A DNA stretch of 64,000 nt from Rhipidocladum racemiflorum. Taxonomy: Eukaryota > Streptophyta > Magnoliopsida > Poales > Poaceae. Below are positions 34,732-46,340 of this stretch, in pieces. How positions within the stretch are numbered: the stretch's first letter is position 1; every line of letters begins with the position of its first letter. Below the pieces are notes generated by a model that worked only from the letters and a program-made list of their open reading frames with translations, was not told the DNA's origin and did no database searches. Location: NCBI GenBank assembly GCA_036346355.1, contig CM070572.1, forward strand, positions 9,555,001 through 9,619,000, given 5' to 3'. The translations under genes were made by a program, and so were the position numbers.

Positions 34732-35181
34732 TTGGATAATTTTGGTGCTGTGTAACCTGTGTAGTAACACATCAAACTCCATATATGTTGTGTTAGTATT
34801 GTCACTCTAATGGAGTAGATGCCAAATCCAAAGCCTGCTGTGTATCGCAGATGTCGCTGTCGAGTCTCAACTCAACCTAAAAATGGTATCCATGTTCTCA
34901 TGAAGTCGTTCATATCAAGGCCGACTAACACTAGAAGCGTTCCCATTGAACATTCACGGTACTAAAATCATTTCATGAAAAAGCCCAGCTAACATTCGAA
35001 GTATCATGTATTGAGCATTCATGTTTCCACGTATAAATATGGTGTCTTCTGCCATGTAATGCCTATTTTTTTTTCTTTACTAAAACCATTTGGTACACCA
35101 TATCTATAATCCGTATAATGTGGTTCGACTAACTCGTCTGTTGTAAACTATGTTCCCACCATAGGCATTTTTTCCTATGCA
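34732..35181. other. Intergenic, nothing recognised
   Basis: No gene, no terminal repeats. It ends at the GTATG target site of the large nested insertion. Confidence 0.4.
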
Positions 35182-35480
35182 GTATGTGTAACAGACCACC
35201 TTTTCAGGTGGCACGTTTAAATACCCAACAGCTATTCATGATGATTAGTTGTCGAGAAACCAAGTGCACATTGCCAGCCAAAGGATGAATAATATAGGGC
35301 CTAACGGCCAGGTTTCTTACAAAAGGAGGCGCAGCTGGCCCCAAATAGATTACATCCAAAACACCGCACATGCAGGCTTGAGCAAAAGACTAAGACCTTA
35401 AAACCAAACCAATTCGCCATCTACGATTTTTTGATAATCTCCAACTTCTTAGAACTCTGAAAGGGTTGGGTTAAGCAATG

Positions 35481-35509
35481 GTGAGTACACAACCGTACTC
35501 AACAAGTCG
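35481..35509 (-). promoter_or_regulatory. Conserved LTR hairpin module
   Basis: GTGAGTACACAACCGTACTC followed by AACAAGTCG. A 6-bp perfect stem with a 6-base loop, in the old LTR. Confidence 0.5.
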
Positions 35510-35996
35510 CACGGGAAAATATTGAATACTACATGTAACAAATTCTAATGGATTGGTAGAAGGTTTAAATATTGTGGATGCAGTTTTATTTGCAATATCA
35601 TTTTACATTTGAAACACAAACCATAAATAATAGTAAAGAAGGGGTTTCACAAAGTTATCACCATTAAGCCATGTTCTCAAAATTCTCAAAGTCTACTTTA
35701 GTAGGTTACGGGGGTCACCCAATTCAAACTTAGCTTCATTAACCGGAAGCACGGCGTATTCGAATACCATTTAATTGACTCAGCAAAGCTGCTCAGCTTT
35801 ACCCACAAAATATCTACGGCTGTTAATGCCACGCGCGAATCACATGCAACTTAAATGCATGCGGTCAGGCCGAGATCATCACAGTCTTTTGATTGAACAT
35901 CCCCATGGTAGCTCCTACTCGATAGGTCCTTAGACCCACTGTTCTTGGGACCCCACTAGCCAACGCAGGAGTCGCGCTCCAATACTAAGTGGGTAC

Positions 35997-36934
35997 TGTC
36001 GGCTTACTGGCCAACAGGCACCCTAAGATTGGGTGCTTGAGAGATTCGGACTGGGGGCTTTTGTGGTAACCGCTCAAAGATGGGAAGAACGGGATGCTGG
36101 GAGCAAGCAAGAAGACAATGAAGTTTACCTGTGTTCTGCCCTCCTAAGGAGTAATGACCCTAGTCCTGCTTGGTGGTTTCTTCTGAGTTCAAGGTTCTTA
36201 CAAGGCTGGGGAAGACGACCTTCTAAGGTTCCGCCAACCAAAAAACAACAACCTTTCTCCCATGCACCCTAGCTCCCTTTTATACTCGGGCTGGCTGAGG
36301 CGCATGGGGCTTACAAGCTTGCGTAAAGCAAGCGTCTGACACACTACCATAGTGCATTTAATGCACCCGTCACACTCTCTTACATCACATTTAATGCCTG
36401 TCCTAGCCGACTCCTGTCCTAGCCGACTTAGACTTCGCCTTGGGTCCCGCCTGTCTGTCACCCCTGCAGGCTCCGCCAGGAGAGAGGGGATGTCGATTCG
36501 GGGCCACCCATCATTAATGCGCGCCTGGGGAAGACGCGCCGCCATACCATCGCCTACATATCTCGCAATTAATGCGCACGTCTCGCATTAAATATCCTTG
36601 ACCCTTCGCCTCAGAAAGTACGATTACGGGTTGATTCTTGGGAACTACGCCCGAGGAGTGGCTCAACGCCACTGCCCTCTTGGCGAGCACCTTTGCCGTC
36701 GCCTGAGGAGTGGCTCGAACGCCACTGCCCCTGGCGAGCACCTTCGCTGTCGCCGAGGAGTGGCTCGAACGCCACTGCCCTCTTGGCGAGCACCTTCGCT
36801 GTCGCCGAGGAGTGGCTCAACGCCACTGCCCTCTTGGCGAGCACCTTCGCCGTCGCCGAGGAGTGGCTGAACGCCACCTCGCCCTCCGGGCGAGTACTTA
36901 ATGCGCGTCAGGTACCCCAGTTTATCTGTTGACA
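35997..36934 (-). repeat. 3' LTR of the gypsy element
   Basis: 938 bp, plus-strand start TGTCGGCTTACTGG, end ATCTGTTGACA. It contains five tandem units of about 51 bp at 36,653-36,890, each with GAGGAGTGGCTC...GCCACTG and GGCGAGCACCTT. Confidence 0.92.
36653..36890 (+). repeat. Five tandem 51-bp units in the 3' LTR
   Basis: Unit starts at 36,653, 36,705, 36,755, 36,807 and 36,858. Each contains GAGGAGTGGCT, an ACGCCACTGCCC-like core and GGCGAGCACCTTCGC. The last unit is more diverged. The same array is present in the other LTR at about 46,992-47,240. Confidence 0.92.
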
Positions 36935-36955
36935 AGAGCCCCGGGCCCACCAGAG
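36935..36955 (-). other. Polypurine tract of the gypsy element
   Basis: On the minus strand the bases next to the 3' LTR read GGTGGGCCCGGGGCTCT, the expected place for the plus-strand primer. It is G-rich but not purely purine, so the assignment is by position. Confidence 0.5.
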
Positions 36956-37195
36956 TGTCTTTATTCTTTCCTTTTCTTCGTCGAACGGCTCAATCTCCCG
37001 GGTGGGGCCCATAAATGCCCACGCACGCCGCAGTCTTTAAAAACTTGCCTCTTTTTCCGGTCCCGAGGTGGATACTGCAGCCGTTTCCGTGGCTTCGTGG
37101 GACGTGCCCACTTCCTTGAAAAATGCTTTGGTTTTCCCGCATCCGAACTGCCGCGTCTCTTCGACTTTTTCCCGCCAGGCTCTTCCTTGAATTCT

Positions 37196-37203
37196 TATAA
37201 ATA
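37196..37203 (+). promoter_or_regulatory. TATA box for the antisense gene in the gypsy element
   Basis: TATAAATA on the plus strand, 85 bp upstream of the ATG at 37,288. Spacing is right for a plant promoter driving the antisense gene independently of the LTR. Confidence 0.55.
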
Positions 37204-37998
37204 AGCAGGCGACGGGGGGGATGTTCCCGTTTTGCACCGCCTCTGCTCCTTCCTGCCTTAGCTTCCCTTCTGCCTCAGCTGATTCTGATGGCCTCTCCGA
37301 CTCCTGTCCTCCCTCCTTCAACCGTGGAAGAGAACGCCGCCGCTAAATGCTCCAAGGTGATCGCCCGCGGCGCTCTCCGCATGCGGGCCGGGACTGTCGC
37401 TCCCCACGGCCACGGGAAGTCATCTTCTTTGTTCTGGCGATGATGGCGGGCTTGGTCCCGCCCATCTCGGACTTCTACATCGCCGTCCTCAACTTCTACG
37501 ACATTCACAACATCCACCTTCCCCCTAACTCCGTTGTGCTCCTCTCCGTCTTTGCCCACTTCTGTGAGATGTTTATAGGGGTAATGCCCAATCTTCTCCT
37601 TTTCCGCTACTTCTTCTCGCTCCGCGTCAGCCAGGGCTCCAGCATCTCCGGTGCCGCCATCTCGCGACTTAGAGGCGGGGCCGTTGCGCTACATTCCAAT
37701 GGAGAACCGATCCGGTGGAAAATGTGGCGCCACGAATGGTTGTACGTTGAAGACGACGCATTGAAGCCACAGGGCTTCCACCGGAAGCGGTGGGCGACAA
37801 ATCTGATCAGGTATCTCCGGTCGCCGACACGCCCGAGCTACTTGCAATGTTGGCTCGGGTTGATCGGCCAACGATGCCAGGTCGACCGGAGGCATGGTTC
37901 TCCGACTTCGTGTCCGGAGGATTAGCCTTTCTTGCGCCGCCGGCAAGCCCACTGGCACTACCTGGGCGTGGACGACGGGACTCGGACGGTTCCAGGAG

Positions 37999-38074
37999 GT
38001 AAGCTCTTACGCCTTCCTTCTTCATCATCATTCTTTTTTTTAACATCGCCTTCTTCTTCTTTTTGCTGTGTCAG
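37999..38074 (+). other. Probable intron in the antisense gene
   Basis: GTAAGC donor after CCAGGAG, a T-rich tract (38,033-38,070) and TGTGTCAG acceptor. It has canonical spliceosomal features only on the plus strand, supporting antisense transcription. Confidence 0.6.
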
Positions 38075-38583
38075 CCGTGGGAGAGCTGGACGCCGCGCAG
38101 ATCGCTTCCTGGATGGGGCGACTGGGCCAGTCGAGCGACGTTCCACCCTTCCCCGAGGCTGCGCTTCCACTCTGCGACATGCAGCCTCTGGATCGGGCGG
38201 GGATCGTCAGGGCGATGCCCAAGATGGACGCCATGGGGACGCCCATCATCGTCCATCAAGGGCCCGATAATCGCGGCACTCCTTCGGTGGCGGCCAGGGG
38301 AGGAACAAGCGTCTGCCGGCGACCGCGCCCCGCTTCATCGAACGTCCAGCCGACCACGGCTATCGGGGCCATCTTCGTCAGCGGCCGCTGGATCTTCACA
38401 GCAGCCCCGCCTACTGGGGACTTCCTCCTCAGCTGCGGGGGGCTCTTCATCAACGGTCGCGACGCTTCCGCCTCCGCCATCACCGCCTGCATCTGGTTCG
38501 CTGGCGCCGCCAGCGGCTGACCCGCCGGCGCGCCTTCCTCCATCGCCACCGCCACCGCCGGCGGCTGACCCGCCGGCGCTACG

Positions 38584-38945
38584 ATGGCGGACCGGCCAAG
38601 GCGGCCTCGTCGCCACCGCCACCGCCGGCGGTGATCGCCGGCGCTGCGATGGAGAACTCCAGCGCAGCGACCTCGCCGCCACCGTCACCGGCCGACCCAG
38701 CACGCGATGGTAGACTCCACCGCAGCGACCTCGTCGCCACCGCCACCGCCGGCGGCCGATCCGCCGGCCGCGATGGTGGACTCCACCGGCGCACAGCCTC
38801 CGCCGCCACCGTCACCGCCCAGCGTGACCCGCCAGCGCGATGGTGGACTCCACCGGCGGCGACCTCCGTCGCCACCGCCATCACGGCGGTGATCCGCCGC
38901 TGCGATGGTGGACTCCACCGGCAGTGATCCTCACGCCGCCAGAGG
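38584..38945 (+). repeat. GC-rich coding minisatellite, about 66-bp units
   Basis: Units begin with ATGG(T/C)GGACTCC-like sequence at 38,584, 38,649, 38,707, 38,773, 38,840 and 38,905 (spacing 65, 58, 66, 67, 65). Each holds GCCACCGCCACCG and CGCCGG tracts. The spacing is not always a multiple of 3, so the reading frame drifts between units. Confidence 0.85.
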
Positions 38946-39978
38946 CGCCCGGTGCCTCGAGGGGCTGGTTCTCACTCGGGAGTGCCTCGGTTTCGAGGCC
39001 TCGGCCAGTACTGAATCCTTGAAACACACAAAAGAAGGACGGTAAAAATTTTTAACTTTCGAATGGAGCCTTACCTTTGCTCGCTTTTGCTTTTTCCAGG
39101 GCACTCCGCCAGACCCCACCGCTCTTGCGGTGCGATCGAGGGCCGAGGTAGCGACGAGCAGCGGTGATCCGCCAGACAAGAAGAAGCCGGCGAACAAAGA
39201 TGCATGGCCAGACGGCTGCCATTTTCTGACCCAGAGGCGCTGGGCCACGGCCACTCCGGATCCTCCGCAGACTCTGTTCCTTCGGCGGACGCAGATGCAT
39301 CTTGGCCGCCCTTGGACAACTCTACTCCCACACCACCACCGCTTTACGCCGAAAGCAAGCAACGGCCGCCGACGCCGCCATCGAGATCAGCCAGCCCGGC
39401 AGAGGTGGCTGATTTACATGACCGGATGGAAAGGCGGAGCGAGAGCCGGTGGGGAGCGGGAGCGGGGCCGCATACTGCCGAGCTCATGGAAGAGCTCGAG
39501 GCGCGGCGGACACACCGCATCGATCGAGGCGAACACTCTGCAGATCTTTGAGGTACGCCTTTGACCGGATGGAGGATGCCTCGCTCGGCTGGGGTTGGTG
39601 CGACAAGCGCCCATCGAGCAGGCCGGCGCACTCGCCTTACGCCTCGGTCGGATCGCGGACTTCACCGCCCGGCTTCCGCCGCCCTGGCCGGTCCACTCAG
39701 AAGGACGCCAGCGCGATGGCGGCCGCTATCGCGACGTTCGCTTTGGCGTCTTCAAGGCGTCCAAGGACGCCAACTTTGATCCTCTCGCCGCCGTCCGAGA
39801 TTGAAGAAGGCAGGCGGAGGCGGAGGCGCTGGTGCAGCATTTCTTGACCACGCCGCCGGTGGAGATGGCCAACCTGGAGGCCGCAGCGGAAGAGGTGGCA
39901 CTGGCGCTGGACGTCGGGCCCCTCGCGGAAGACCCTGCAGTAGCAGCCGCAGTGGCGGACGAGGAGGAAGAAGGATAG

Positions 39979-40660
39979 GATAACCTAGACCCTTCTCCCC
40001 TTTTTGCCTTCTTTTTCCTTTTAACTTGCTGTCCTGCAACAACTTTTGTAAAGCACTTTCATGGAATAGACATGACACTTTTTAGACTTATTCAGCAATG
40101 TTTAACTTGTCTTCTTAGCCTTCCACCTTCTCGACCGCCAAAGATTAACTTGAGTGCTACTGCCCGGCTTAAGGCTTAGAAGGAAAAAAGAAGGGAGTAA
40201 AGTATCCCTTGTGTCCGGGCGATTCTTTTCTCGTTGCCTTACAGTCCTGCAAACAACACGTACCCTTGTGGCCTCCGCGGGGCGGACACAGTGTAAGACG
40301 TGACAGGACGTAGGCTTTTGATAGCAGTGTTTAAATCGCCAGCCCCCACGGGGACACCCGGAGTGTCATGACCGTGTCGGGAGCTGAGTTCAAACCAGCC
40401 GCCCAATTGCCCAATCCTGTTCGCCGCACTTACATAGTGGTCCCGCCTTTGCCACTGGGCGCTCACAGGACTGAGCGGACTAGAGTGATCGCCCGAACAC
40501 TTCGCCACAAAACACAGAACCAGAAAGGCATGAAGTAACTGCTAAAAATAACGGAACTTAATACTTAATTTCTGAACAACAGGCTATTCCCGGCTAGTCG
40601 AAGCAAAGACAGGCATGATTCGACCGCAAGACGAGAACAAAACACGAAACTTACAACCGC
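39979..40660. other. Spacer between antisense gene and pol end
   Basis: Non-coding sequence between the stop codons of the two convergent genes of the gypsy element. No domain was found. Confidence 0.5.
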
Positions 40661-42000
40661 TCAAGGGTAGAACTTGCGCAGTTCTCTATATTCTCGCGAG
40701 TTCGCCAGCTTCCTCCCGCCTCGGTGGCCAACCCGACCGCCCGGTCGAGACCGAGACCACCTTAAAGGGGCCCTCCCACCGGGAGACAGTTTGTGCAACC
40801 CAGCTGCGGCGAATCTTTCGCAAGACCAGTCGCCCACGCCGGTGTTCTCTCACCGACCGGGTGGCGTGGTACCTCCCGAGGCTTTGCTGATACCGAAGCG
40901 GCGCGCAGGCCGCACGATCCCTGCTTCTTCCAGGAGATTGACGTCGTCTTGGCGCATCTCTTCCTGATCTTCTTCCGCGAACGCAAGAACGCGCGGCGAC
41001 CCAAATGTCAATTTCAAGGGAGGACAGCCTGCGCTCCGTAAACCGTAAAGAATGGAGTCTCTCCGTGTCCGGTGGGAGTGGTCCGAGTGACCACAAAGAT
41101 CGCCGGAGTTCTTCAACCCACCGTGAGCCACGCTGGTGAAGTCGATCAAACGCCCGAGTCTTGAGGCCCTTCAAAGACCGGTGCATTGGCTCGCTCAACT
41201 TGGCCGTTGCTTCTTGGATGGGCAACGGAGGCAAAGCAGACCTTCGTGCCCATTTCTTCGCAAAAGTCCTCGGTGCTGGCCAGAATCGGGCGCCATTGTC
41301 CGTGATGATACGGTTGGCGACCCGGCGGGCGAAGATCCCTCGCATGAACTTGACCGCGGCTGCGGCGGTAATGGTTCTCACGGCTTCACTTCCACCCACT
41401 TGGTGAACTTGTCAATGGCGACGAGCAGATGAGTGTAGCCTCCTCGTGGCCCGCTGAACGGACCAGATATCCACCCCAGGCATCGCGAAGGGCCATGAGA
41501 GCGGGATGGTTTGCGAGCTTGGGCTGGTTGGTGGATTTGCTTGGCGTGGAATCGCACGCCGCATCTCCTCACCACCGCAAGCATCCTGGAGGGCGGTTGG
41601 CCAATAGAACCCGTGGCGGAAAGCTTTTCCCACCAGGTTCGACCGAAAAATGGCTCCCTTTGACACGCCTCCATGGATATCGAAAGCAAAATGCTTCCCT
41701 CTTCCCGAGTGATGCACTTGAAGAACTCCGTTTCCACCCCTGGCGGTACAGTCCCCATCTACCAGGGTGTAGCGCTTGGCCTTCGCGCTATCTTCTCGGT
41801 GGCGCATCATCGTCGGGGCATACTTGATCCCGCAGTAGGCCAGGATCGGGTCCATCCATGTGCCTTCCCGGTCAAGCACGGCGACCACAGAGTGATCGTC
41901 CGGGTACTCCGCTGGCCAAGCGTTTCCACCGTGCCACCTTTCCTCCCTGCAACGTGGTGGCGGCGCCACCATTGTCCCCACCGAAACGGGGTTGCAATAG
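40661..42000 (-). pseudogene. gypsy integrase, frameshifted
   Basis: From right to left: the zinc-binding region (GKAFRHGFYWPTALQDA, then the FHAKQIHQPAQ segment), the core start GGYTHLLVAIDKFTKWVEVKP with the first catalytic region, then ITAAAAVKFMRGIFAR and RIITDNGARF with the second Asp, and the C-terminal SRWEGPFKVVSVS. It ends at FYP-stop (40,661). At least three frame changes separate these pieces. Confidence 0.85.
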
Positions 42001-42249
42001 GCGTCGCCGCTTTCCCATCCGAGGTGAGGGCTGAAGCGACATCACCATCCTCCCCACCAGACGGGCTGAGATGGACGGTCGCGGAAGCCTTTCTTCAAAG
42101 ACTCCGGCCGAACAGGGGCTCTTGTCGAGGCGAGCCGAGCGAGCTCGTCCGCTAAATAATTGTCGCCACGGGTATGTGTGTATACCCTAGCCCTTCAAGT
42201 GTCTCTCCATCTTTCTAACCTCCGCTGTAAGCCGCCATGACGGGATCAG

Positions 42250-42560
42250 AGCAGTGAAGTCCTTCCTTGCCTGGTTGATGACCAAGAAAGAATCGCCTTT
42301 AATCAGAGGGCGCCAGATGCCGATGGCTGCGGCACTCGAAGCCCGACCAATCCTTCGTATTCCGCAACATTGTTGGTAGCTTTAAAGTCCAGACGACTAT
42401 ATATTTGAGGGTCCCCTGGTCGGGAGACCAGAGGAACCCAGCCCCGCGCCCGAGCCTGAAGGATCCATCGAAGAAGAGCGCCCAAGGCGTGGGCACGGGA
42501 CTTCCTTATCTTCCCCATCTGCCGAGTCCATTCAACAATGAAGTCCGCCATCTTTGACTC
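42250..42560 (-). pseudogene. gypsy RNase H fragment
   Basis: WALFFDGSFRLGRGAGF (first catalytic Asp in FDGS) followed by a frameshifted ATNNVAEYEGLVGL segment with the catalytic Glu region. Placed between RT and integrase as expected. Confidence 0.8.
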
Positions 42561-42869
42561 TTGATAGCGAAGGGGGCAAATTTGAAGCCAAATTCCCCGG
42601 CTCGACAGACCACTTAGCGTCGACCTTCACTTCACGATTGTGAAGGATCTCCCGCAGAGGATACGAGGAGACCACAGTGATCTCCCTTCCTTGGAAATAA
42701 TGTCGCAGCCTTTCTTGACGCCACCAAAGACAAAGATACACCATTTTCTCGGGCACTGGGGATACCTAGTTTCAGCATCATGCAAAGACCTTGCTCACAT
42801 AATAGACCGGCCACAGACGCCCTCTCGCTCCGCTACTAGTGTCGCACTCACCGCCGAGGGCTTGCCGCT

Positions 42870-43740
42870 ACATAAAGGAGAAGCGGCTCACCAGGCTCGG
42901 GGCGACCAAAGACAGAGGCGAGGAGAGATACTTCTTCAGATCTTCAAATGCCTGCTGGCTTCCGGTCCACTCGAAGGAATTAGTCTTCTTCATCGGCTTG
43001 AACAATGGGAGACTTTTCTCCCCCAGCGGGCTATGAACCGTAGAGGAGGCGTGCGACCAGCTAAGCACTAAGTCGCTTGAGCCGGACAGTGGCTTCATTC
43101 GCTCAATTGCTTCAATCTTGTCTGGATTGGCTTGATCCCGCTGGCCGAGACCAGGAAGCCAAGCAACTTCCAGGCGACACCCGAACACGCACTTCTCAGA
43201 TTCACTTTAAGCGGTAGTGCCGAGATGGGAGAAAGTTTCCTTGAGATCTTCAACCAACCCATCGGCCTTAGCTTTTATCACCAAGTCATCAACATATACC
43301 TCCGTGTTCTTCCCAATTTGTGACTTGAATACAATATGCATGGCTCATTTGGTAGGTAGATCCGGCATTCTTCAACCCAAAAGGCATTCGAACATAACAA
43401 GTACACACCAAAAGAGGTCACAAAGGCCGTCTTTTCTTCGCCTTCTGCGCCATTCTAATCGATGATATCCTGAGTAGGCGTCTAGGAAACATAGAGCTTC
43501 ACATCCTGCCGTAGAATCGACAACGAGGTCAATCCTTGGCGAGAGGGTAAGGGTCCTTAGGGCAGGCTTTATTGAGGTCGGTAAAGTCTATACACATTCG
43601 CCACTTCCCATTGGACTTCTTCACGAGTGCACGGGTTAGCCACCACTCGGGGTAGGCGGCTTCCCGCACAACTCCGGCTTGCAATAGCTTCTCCACTTCT
43701 TCCCGAATGGCCTCTTGTCGCTCTGGCGCTGCCTCGGACC
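42870..43740 (-). pseudogene. gypsy reverse transcriptase, frameshifted
   Basis: In order: IREEVEKLLQAGVVREAAYP, KKSNGKWRMCIDFTDLNKAC (first catalytic Asp), an AFVTSFGVY segment, the catalytic YVDDLV encoded at about 43,284-43,302, then the thumb/connection ANPDKIEAIERMKPLSG and FEWTGSQQAFEDLKKYL. The domain order is intact but the frame changes several times. Confidence 0.87.
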
Positions 43741-44000
43741 TTCGCCGGGATCAGTGCGCTCCAGAAGCGTTGCCAATCGGTGCTCGATCACCTCCTAGGG
43801 ACCCGGTCATTTCAGATGGTTCCCAGTGCGAACACATCTAGATTAGACCGGAGGAAGGTGACGAGCGTCTTCCTATTTGGCGCCGAGATCGGCGCCAATT
43901 CTCACACCTTGCCCGAGCCTTCCTCACCCACGGGGACCACCTTCACCTCACCCAAGGATCGGTGAAGCGCGGCCTTGGCCGGGGAGCACTCGAGGGGTCT

Positions 44001-44420
44001 TCAGGCCACGCTACCGAACAAAGCGGCTCCAAAGTCTTGCACTTGCTTACCGAGGCGCAAGGCTTGAGCTTGTCCACCTTTACCACAATTGGGCCCTCCG
44101 CCCAGGATCTTCATCGGCAAATAAGCATGATGCGTAATCGCCATGAATTTGACTAGCGCCACGGCCAAAGTGGCATTGTAAGGGAGGTCGAAGTCGGCGA
44201 CCTCGAAGTTGATGAGTTCCGTCCGGAAGTTTTCGGCGCTTCCGAACGTGATTTGGCAAATGGACTTGTCCCAGGGCATTAGGCCCATCCCGGGGCAATT
44301 CCATAAAAAGCGGTCTTGCGCAGCTTCTTCATAAGGTATTTGGAGTGCTTGATACGCCCGATCGACAAAGAGTTGATGGCACTTCCTCCATCAACGAGTA
44401 CTCGCCAAGCCGCATTCCTC
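44001..44420 (-). pseudogene. gypsy aspartic protease fragment
   Basis: The active-site segment reads VLVDGGSAIN at about 44,374-44,403 on the minus strand (DGGS in place of DTGS). Downstream is a retropepsin-like stretch: ICQITFGSAENFRTELINFE, then LPYNATLAVALVKFMAITHH and YLPMKI. One frame change separates the halves. Confidence 0.78.
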
Positions 44421-44649
44421 GACCGTAGGGGCGACCACGATCGGGAGATGGTTTGGGCCTGAAGTGTTCGCCGGATGGTCGGCCCGACCGAAAGTGATCG
44501 ATTGATCCGACCACTTCAAAGCCGACTCGTCCGGGCTCTGGCATGGTGGCACACACTGTCTCACTCTCGCTTGTACATGCGAGTTGGAAGAGTAGGTGGT
44601 CGAACCCCATGAATGTATGCCACCGTGTGCTCGGCTTGTTGGAAAGCCT

Positions 44650-46096
44650 GGGGTGTCATCTTCGCCGTCATCATCTTCGCGATCCTTTTCGCGCGCTTCT
44701 TGAGCCGCTTTTCCACCAACTTGGACACAACCTGGCAATCTTCCAAGTCGTGCCCATTTGTGCGGTGGATGGGGCAAGATGGCTTGCCCTCGTCTTCACT
44801 TCACGGCTGGAGAACGGCGGTCCCTGCGATTATCTCGCCGGTCCCGGCGATCTCTCCTTCGCTTCCTCGATCGCCGCGCCGCGAGGCTTGGCTTCGGATC
44901 GGCCACCAAAACCTCTCGGCGACGGCCTCCTTGCGCTTCTTCTTTACGGTCGGAGGACTTCGACGCTCCGGCTCCGTCAGGGTTTGAGGGCCTCGATGCA
45001 CCCTTCCGAGCCTCACGCCGGCACACTTGTGAGCCAGGGAGAAAAGCTCTAAGTGGTAGCGGCAGGCGGGTAGCCATCTTCTCCAGCATCTTCTGATCCC
45101 TAACCCCCCTCCGGAACGCAATAATAACCGACTGCTCAGAGATCCGGGGGATCGTGTTGCGGCAATGGCTAAATCGCCGAATAAAATCCCTCGTGGACTC
45201 CTCCCTCTGCTCCAAAGCGTGGAGGTCGTCCTCCACACCTGGTTGAGCGTAGGAGCCCTGAAAGTTGGCGACAAAAATGTCGCACAGTTCCTCCCACGAG
45301 TGTACCGAACCCCGAGGAAGGTTCAGCAGCCAGGAGCGGGCGGAGCCTGTCAGCGACATCGGGAAGTAGTTGGCCATAACTCTATCTGACCCCCCGGCAG
45401 CACGCACCACCGTCGTATAAATCTGCAGGAATTCTTCAGGGTTGGTGGTGCCGTCATACTTCTCGATGGGCGCGGGACGAAATCTTTCTGGCCACGCCGA
45501 TTGGCGTAGACGGAGGGAAAACGCCTGGCACCCAACATTATATGGGGAGTAGTGTCGCCCACCAGCCCCCTGACCCTGAGATGGGGTCGAGGAGTGCGAG
45601 TCTACACTCTCCCCAGTCGGAAGAAGCCCTTCTCGACCGACCGGCAGCCGGGGTTCGGCGCGTTGTTGCGGATGACGCCTCAAGAACTTGACGCAGATCG
45701 TCGCCTACCGGAGCCGCCTCATTGAGGCGTGCCCTTAGATCCCCGCGGTTCTCCTCCGGCATGGGAGTACCGCGGGAAGATGCGGAAGCTTGTGCACGTC
45801 CCCTCATTGCGAGAGGGGCCGCAGCCAAGATTCTTCCCTTTATCCCGGCTCCTGCGGCCGGGAGAGGTCGCCAAAGAGCGACTGGAAGCTTGTGCATCCA
45901 CCATACGAACTCCTTGGCGGAGGACGCCGGAAGCCCCCGGCTGAATTGCCACAAAGAACTCGCTTCTGGCCGAGTCCACTAGACGGGCAATGTCCTGGAG
46001 CCAAGGGGTGGTGGGTGTCGCCCGTCGCTTGGACCGAGGATGATCCAGAGCAACCGGCCGCATGAAGGCTTTGCATTGGGGTATCTTCCCCAACAA
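44650..46096 (-). pseudogene. gag: gypsy Gag, mostly intact in its middle
   Basis: 44,796-45,683 is one open frame of 295 codons with the retrotransposon Gag core: EKYDGTTNPEEFLQIYTTVV, then SLTGSARSWLLNLPRGSVHSWEEL and REESTRDFIRRFSHCRNTIP. A basic Arg-rich tail (RRDRRDRRDNRRDRR) follows. Its N-terminal part (46,096-45,690: PWLQDIARLVDSARSEFFVA) is in other frames, as is the zinc-knuckle-like segment near 44,740-44,775 (CPIHRTNGHDLEDC). Gag forms the particle that packages element RNA. Confidence 0.85.
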
Positions 46097-46321
46097 AGAC
46101 AGCGCTACCGACCGGGCCGAACTCCGGGCTTGATGCGACTCGCGCCTCCCGCCACATGAAGGACCGGTGCCGACCCGACTTACCGAGCCGAGATCGGCCG
46201 CGCCGCTTTCCTCGGGAAGGCGCTACGCTGGCGATGAGATTCCGCCATACCGGATGATCTTCGGATTCTTGCAAACTCCTCAAAAAGGAAGGGAAGAACG
46301 GAACGATCTAACCACTAAGCC

Positions 46322-46338
46322 CCTACCTGGCGCGCCAC
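46322..46338 (-). other. Primer-binding site of the gypsy element
   Basis: Minus-strand TGGCGCGCCAGGTAGGGG begins three bases inside the 5' LTR end (46,341). TGG at the start and the position fit a tRNA primer-binding site; the tRNA was not identified. Confidence 0.7.
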
Positions 46339-46340
46339 TT

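Larger units (their letters stand above)
37288..39978 (+). pseudogene. Antisense extra gene of the gypsy element (putative gypsy-type transposon domain)
   Basis: Opposite in strand to gag-pol. It starts at 37,288 (MASPTPVLPPSTVEENAAA), shifts frame near 37,430, then encodes the domain annotated in plants as 'putative gypsy type transposon' (Transposase_28): MAGLVPPISDFYIAVLNFYD, HLPPNSVVLLSVFAHFCEMF and NLLLFRYFFSLR. A probable intron, 37,999-38,074, has donor GAG|GTAAGC and acceptor TGTGTCAG. The middle (38,580-38,945) is an expanded Pro/Ala-rich repeat. The tail (39,830-39,978) is acidic and ends EEEEG-stop. Several frameshifts remain, so this copy is unlikely to make a full protein. Function in the family is unknown. 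It does not resemble a catalytic transposase. Confidence 0.7.
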
